Assembly (NCBI GenBank): GCA_030612185.1
Contig: JAUWOI010000179.1
Span: 1-8,152, forward strand
Source: Anaerolineae bacterium
GTDB taxonomy: Bacteria > Chloroflexota > Anaerolineae > B4-G1
Length of the DNA stretch: 8,152 bases
Direction of reading: 5' to 3'
The translations under genes were made by a program, and so were the position numbers. Below are positions 6,155-8,152 of this stretch, in pieces. Under the pieces are notes generated by a model. The model searched no databases and was not told where the DNA came from. It saw nothing but the letters and a program-made list of their open reading frames with translations. The first letter of the stretch is position 1; each line of letters begins with the position of its first letter.

Positions 6155-6994
6155 CGCAAAAGGCTATTCATCACTCTTCTCAGCACATCTGCGTACCTTG
6201 TCTTCTGTTACCTTGCGGCTGGGACGGTTCCGCACGTAACCCTGCCACCGTCGCTGGAAGCCGCAGAGGCGGCCGCGCCGATGATCTCCCACGCAGAAGA
6301 TATCACGACCTCGGTGGTGTCCTGCCTGGGAGATAGCAGCACCAAGGGTTATCCCTACTCAGGGACGGGGCACCCCTACCCGGCCCAGTTGTAGGCGCGA
6401 CTCGACGAGGCTTACGGCGCTGACAGTTACGACGTGATCAACCACGGGGTTAACGGCTATCGGGCCGACCAGGTGCTGGCCGACCTTCAAAACCACGATT
6501 GGCTGGCAGAAGAGCCCGACTTTGTCCTGCTGATGATCGGTGGCAACGACCTGACCCAGGAAACTGGAGGGGACCCGTCCAAACTGCCGGAAGTCATCAG
6601 CCAAACCGTGACCGAAGTCCAGGACATCGTCAACGTGGTCGCTGCCCACACCAACGCAGACGGGGCACAGCCACAGATCATCGTTTCGGCCATTGCCCCG
6701 ACCCAGGACCTTTGGGAGTCGCTGGCGGTGCGGGCATATAACGACAGTCTGGAGAGCAATCTAACCGGGATGGACATGTGGATTAGCGACAACTGGGATG
6801 ACTTCTACAATCCAGCCACAGGTCGTGCACGGGTGTCGTTGATGTTCGACCTGGTGCATCCCAATACCGAAGGATACACGGTGATAACCGAGAACTGGTT
6901 CGAGGCGCTTAACTGCCTTGTGCTGAAGCATAAGGTCTACCTCCCGGTCGCGCTGCGCGACCATCAACAAACACCCGGCTCCTTCATGTCTTGA
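6020..6994 (+). pseudogene. Secreted SGNH/GDSL-family hydrolase interrupted by an in-frame TAG
   Basis: An esterase/lipase-like SGNH hydrolase, exported or membrane-anchored. A positively charged and hydrophobic segment (RKRLFITLLSTSAYLVFCYL, codons 6155-6214) looks like a signal peptide or anchor. Catalytic blocks are all in one frame: CLGDSS with Ser at 6335-6337, NHGVNGYRADQ (block II-like), IGGND (6536-6550) with its Asn, and DLVHP with Asp 6848-6850 and His 6857-6859. TAG at 6392-6394 breaks the frame just after PYPAQL; the frame resumes at once as ARLDEAYGADSYDVINHGVN. CAG to TAG (Gln) would restore a continuous protein. The C-terminus reads HKVYLPVALRD, like a tail seen on secreted Chloroflexota proteins. 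The true start is unclear: ATG 6020 is the only in-frame ATG upstream of the hydrophobic segment and has no Shine-Dalgarno. A separate product starting at 6434 would lack the catalytic serine. It is either a recent pseudogene, a polymorphism or an assembly error. Confidence 0.85.
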
Positions 6995-7024
6995 GAGTTC
7001 TGCATAAAAAGACCTTCGCCAAAG

Positions 7025-7110
7025 ACACTACAACGAATTGAGAAACCAACGAATTGAGAAACCAACGAATTGTGAGACCAACGAATTGTGAGACCAACGG
7101 ATGAGGCGAC
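7025..7110 (+). repeat. Five-unit 16-bp tandem array
   Basis: Units CAACGAATTGAGAAAC at 7031-7046 and 7047-7062, CAACGAATTGTGAGAC at 7063-7078 and 7079-7094, and a decayed CAACGGATGAGGCGAC at 7095-7110. ACACTA precedes the first. There are no spacers between units, so it is not a CRISPR. The paired variants suggest duplication of neighbouring units. Confidence 0.9.
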
Positions 7111-7128
7111 GCAGAGCAAATTCGTTCC

Positions 7129-7195
7129 TTTCTAAATTCGCTGTAGTGTTCGCGGGGGCACTACAACGAATGGAGAAACCAGCGAATTGAGAAAC
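7129..7195 (+). repeat. Inverted copy plus two further 16-bp units
   Basis: 7129-7149 is an inverted copy of the repeat head (two mismatches to 7025-7045), forming a hairpin-capable pair with it. A second head begins CACTAC at 7159, with units at 7164-7179 (CAACGAATGGAGAAAC) and 7180-7195 (CAGCGAATTGAGAAAC). 7129-7148 also pairs with 7159-7178. The last unit ends eight bases before the ATG of the next gene and takes the place of a normal ribosome-binding region. Confidence 0.85.
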
Positions 7196-7202
7196 ATCGA
7201 AT

Positions 7203-7997
7203 ATGCCAAAAATCATCCACAAAGAACTCAGTTACAAAGTCCGAGGCGTCCTACTGAACGTCCACAACACCCTCGGCCCAAGCCTGCCCGAACACTTCTA
7301 CCGAGACGCGGCGGCGTTTGGCCTGGAGACGGAAGGCATTCGCTGCGAAACGGAAAAGGTCTTCGAGGTCTACTACCGGGGCGTACGCGTCGGGTTCTAC
7401 CTCGTGGACATCTGGGTTGAGGACGGCAAAATCATCCTGGAAATCAAGGTCGCGCCGGAAATCCTACCGCTTCATTCGGCGCAGGCCATTTCGTACCTCA
7501 AAGTGACCGACGCCGACCTGGCCATCGTGGTCAGATTTGGGGCCGAGTCGCTGCTGGACAAACGGCTACCCAATTTCCTGCGCGACAAAGTCGTCAGTTT
7601 CGAGTGGCAAGAGCGCCCCGTGGCCGAGGGTATGCTTTATCCGGCGTTGACGAATCACCTTTTCGAGGTGCTGCACCGGGTGCATTTCGAGTTAGGACCG
7701 GGCTTCTTGCATCAGGTCTATCGGCGGGCCACGATGGTCGAATTGGAGCACCAGGGATTCTCCTACGATTACATCAAACAAGTGCCTGTTTACTACCAGG
7801 GCCACTATTTGGGACCGCAGCCGGCCCGCCTGATCAGTGTAGATGGAAAGGTGTTGCTGGCAACCGTGGCCGTCAAGCAAGCGGATAAGGCTATGCAGGA
7901 ACAACTGAAAGCCAGATTGAGGCATTTGGGCTTTCGGCTCGGCCTGTTGGCGAATTTTCACGGCACGGAATTGCAAATGATACCTGTGAGGGTGTAG
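7203..7997 (+). CDS. Tandem GxxExxY (PD-(D/E)xK nuclease-like) protein, second domain catalytically dead
   Basis: 264-aa protein made of two copies of the GxxExxY domain (PDDEXK_3 family), each usually a stand-alone protein of about 125 residues. Copy 1 (about 8-128): LGPSLPEHFY at 24-33 with E30 and Y33; YLVDIWVEDGKIILEIKV with D69, E80 and K82 as the PD-(D/E)xK triad; Q94 and YLK at 98-100. Copy 2 (about 147-262): ELGPGFLHQVY with H170 in place of the Glu and Y173 kept; aligned on the shared DGK, the triad positions are R209, A220 and V222, so all three are lost; LGLLANF (247-252) is retained. The function of the family is unknown; a nucleic-acid role is suggested by the fold only. Only a weak GAGA-like site, supplied by the repeat, precedes ATG 7203. 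The gene is enclosed by inverted repeats. Confidence 0.85.
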   Translation: MPKIIHKELSYKVRGVLLNVHNTLGPSLPEHFYRDAAAFGLETEGIRCETEKVFEVYYRGVRVGFYLVDIWVEDGKIILEIKVAPEILPLHSAQAISYLKVTDADLAIVVRFGAESLLDKRLPNFLRDKVVSFEWQERPVAEGMLYPALTNHLFEVLHRVHFELGPGFLHQVYRRATMVELEHQGFSYDYIKQVPVYYQGHYLGPQPARLISVDGKVLLATVAVKQADKAMQEQLKARLRHLGFRLGLLANFHGTELQMIPVRV

Positions 7998-8003
7998 AGG
8001 GAG

Positions 8004-8063
8004 ACACCACAGCGAATGGAGAATGAAATGAATTCGTTCCTTTCTCAATTCGTTGTAGTGTTC
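8004..8063 (+). repeat. Right-hand palindromic repeat copy
   Basis: A forward head (ACACCACAGCGAATGGAGAA, 8004-8023) faces an inverted head (8041-8063) across a short AT-rich centre containing GAATTC (8030-8035). The sequence 8031-8063 closely matches 7119-7152 on the left side. It starts six bases after the GxxExxY stop and could form a hairpin in the transcript's 3' end. Confidence 0.85.
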
Positions 8064-8078
8064 TTGTGCAGAACTCTC

Positions 8079-8152
8079 TGCCTTCAGTGAATTCAGAGCC
8101 TCAGCGATCCAAAGCGACCACCACCGGCCGCGCCTGCGGCGCGCTTGGGGAG
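8079..8152. other. Right edge, no gene assigned
   Basis: No gene can be supported in these 74 bases. CGCGCC (8129-8134) and GGCGCG (8138-8143) form a 6-bp stem with a 3-nt loop, without a T-tract. The reverse strand is open here and could hold the end of a gene beyond the window, but nothing recognisable is encoded. Confidence 0.5.

Larger units (their letters stand above)
6993..8078 (+). mobile_element. 1086-bp unit with terminal inverted repeats carrying a GxxExxY gene
   Basis: GAGAGTTCTGCA (6993-7004) is the exact reverse complement of TGCAGAACTCTC (8067-8078). Inside it, 7025-7045 is an exact 21-bp reverse complement of 8041-8061; the left end has about 15 extra bases between the two blocks. 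Between the ends lie 16-bp repeat arrays, smaller inverted copies and a single gene. No transposase and no obvious target-site duplication are visible. It resembles a non-autonomous (MITE-like) repeat pair that has trapped a gene, or two separate palindromic elements inserted on either side. The left boundary overlaps the TGA of the hydrolase. Confidence 0.6.

Noticed and set aside
1850..6394. Genetic-code reassignment to explain both in-frame stops
   Set aside because: The two interruptions use different stops (TGA and TAG), while uvrA, the antitoxin-like gene and GxxExxY genes end normally at TGA, TGA and TAG.
6434..6994. Independent 186-codon gene for the downstream hydrolase part
   Set aside because: It would start inside the domain without the catalytic GDS serine and has no ribosome site; it is the continuation of the interrupted gene.
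7031..7110. CRISPR-like array
   Set aside because: Units are contiguous 16-mers without spacers and there are no cas genes; it is a simple tandem repeat.
7692..8152. Reverse-strand open frame through the right-hand repeat and the GxxExxY 3' end
   Set aside because: It runs antisense to a recognisable domain and through a palindromic repeat; no start or family features. A gene end beyond the window cannot be excluded.

Overview
The window looks like an accessory-rich stretch of a fairly GC-rich bacterial chromosome. It is most probably from the Chloroflexota, Anaerolineae-like. The clues are the style of the UvrA, a GxxExxY-family protein, an antitoxin of the 'DPDAGLELR' type, a secreted SGNH hydrolase ending in a 'VYLPVALR'-like tail, and many small palindromic and tandem repeats. 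This placement is an inference from pattern recognition; no rRNA or other phylogenetic marker was available to check it.

Left third (1-2230): a leftward operon. A sigma70-type promoter (complement 2199-2227) drives a 99-aa protein of unknown function. It is followed in the same frame, after one UGA, by a 50-codon cysteine-rich extension. Next come a 395-aa AlbA_2/Schlafen-like plus HATPase protein and a metallo-beta-lactamase-fold hydrolase that runs off the left edge. The hydrolase either starts at a CTG with an excellent Shine-Dalgarno or at an ATG overlapping the previous gene by 20 bp.

Centre (2230-5460): divergently transcribed uvrA with a TTG start. Two sigma70-like promoters lie in tandem, both with 17-bp spacers. 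A GAAC-N4-GTTC element of the Gram-positive LexA/DinR type sits at the expected start site, so uvrA is very likely SOS-controlled. The 997-aa UvrA is about 50 residues longer than usual. The excess is two short palindromic DNA elements carried in frame (about 28 and 27 codons). A third, tandem 14-bp repeat overlaps the stop codon. The first ABC signature reads LAGGE instead of LSGGE.

Right third (5460-8152): a row of eroded or mobile-looking genes. A promoter and RBS precede an intact 96-aa antitoxin-like gene. Directly after its stop lies only the C-terminal tail of a RelE/ParE-type toxin, so the toxin-antitoxin pair has lost its toxin. Next is a secreted SGNH/GDSL hydrolase with a complete catalytic triad but an in-frame TAG between the catalytic serine and the rest, best explained by CAG to TAG. 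The end of the window is a 1086-bp unit bounded by inverted repeats (12 bp outer, 21 bp inner). It carries arrays of a 16-bp repeat and one gene encoding two tandem PD-(D/E)xK GxxExxY domains; the second has lost every catalytic residue.

The main biological story is small repeats entering coding DNA (inside UvrA, over its stop, around the GxxExxY gene), together with gene decay. I see no phage, CRISPR, tRNA, rRNA or transposase gene.
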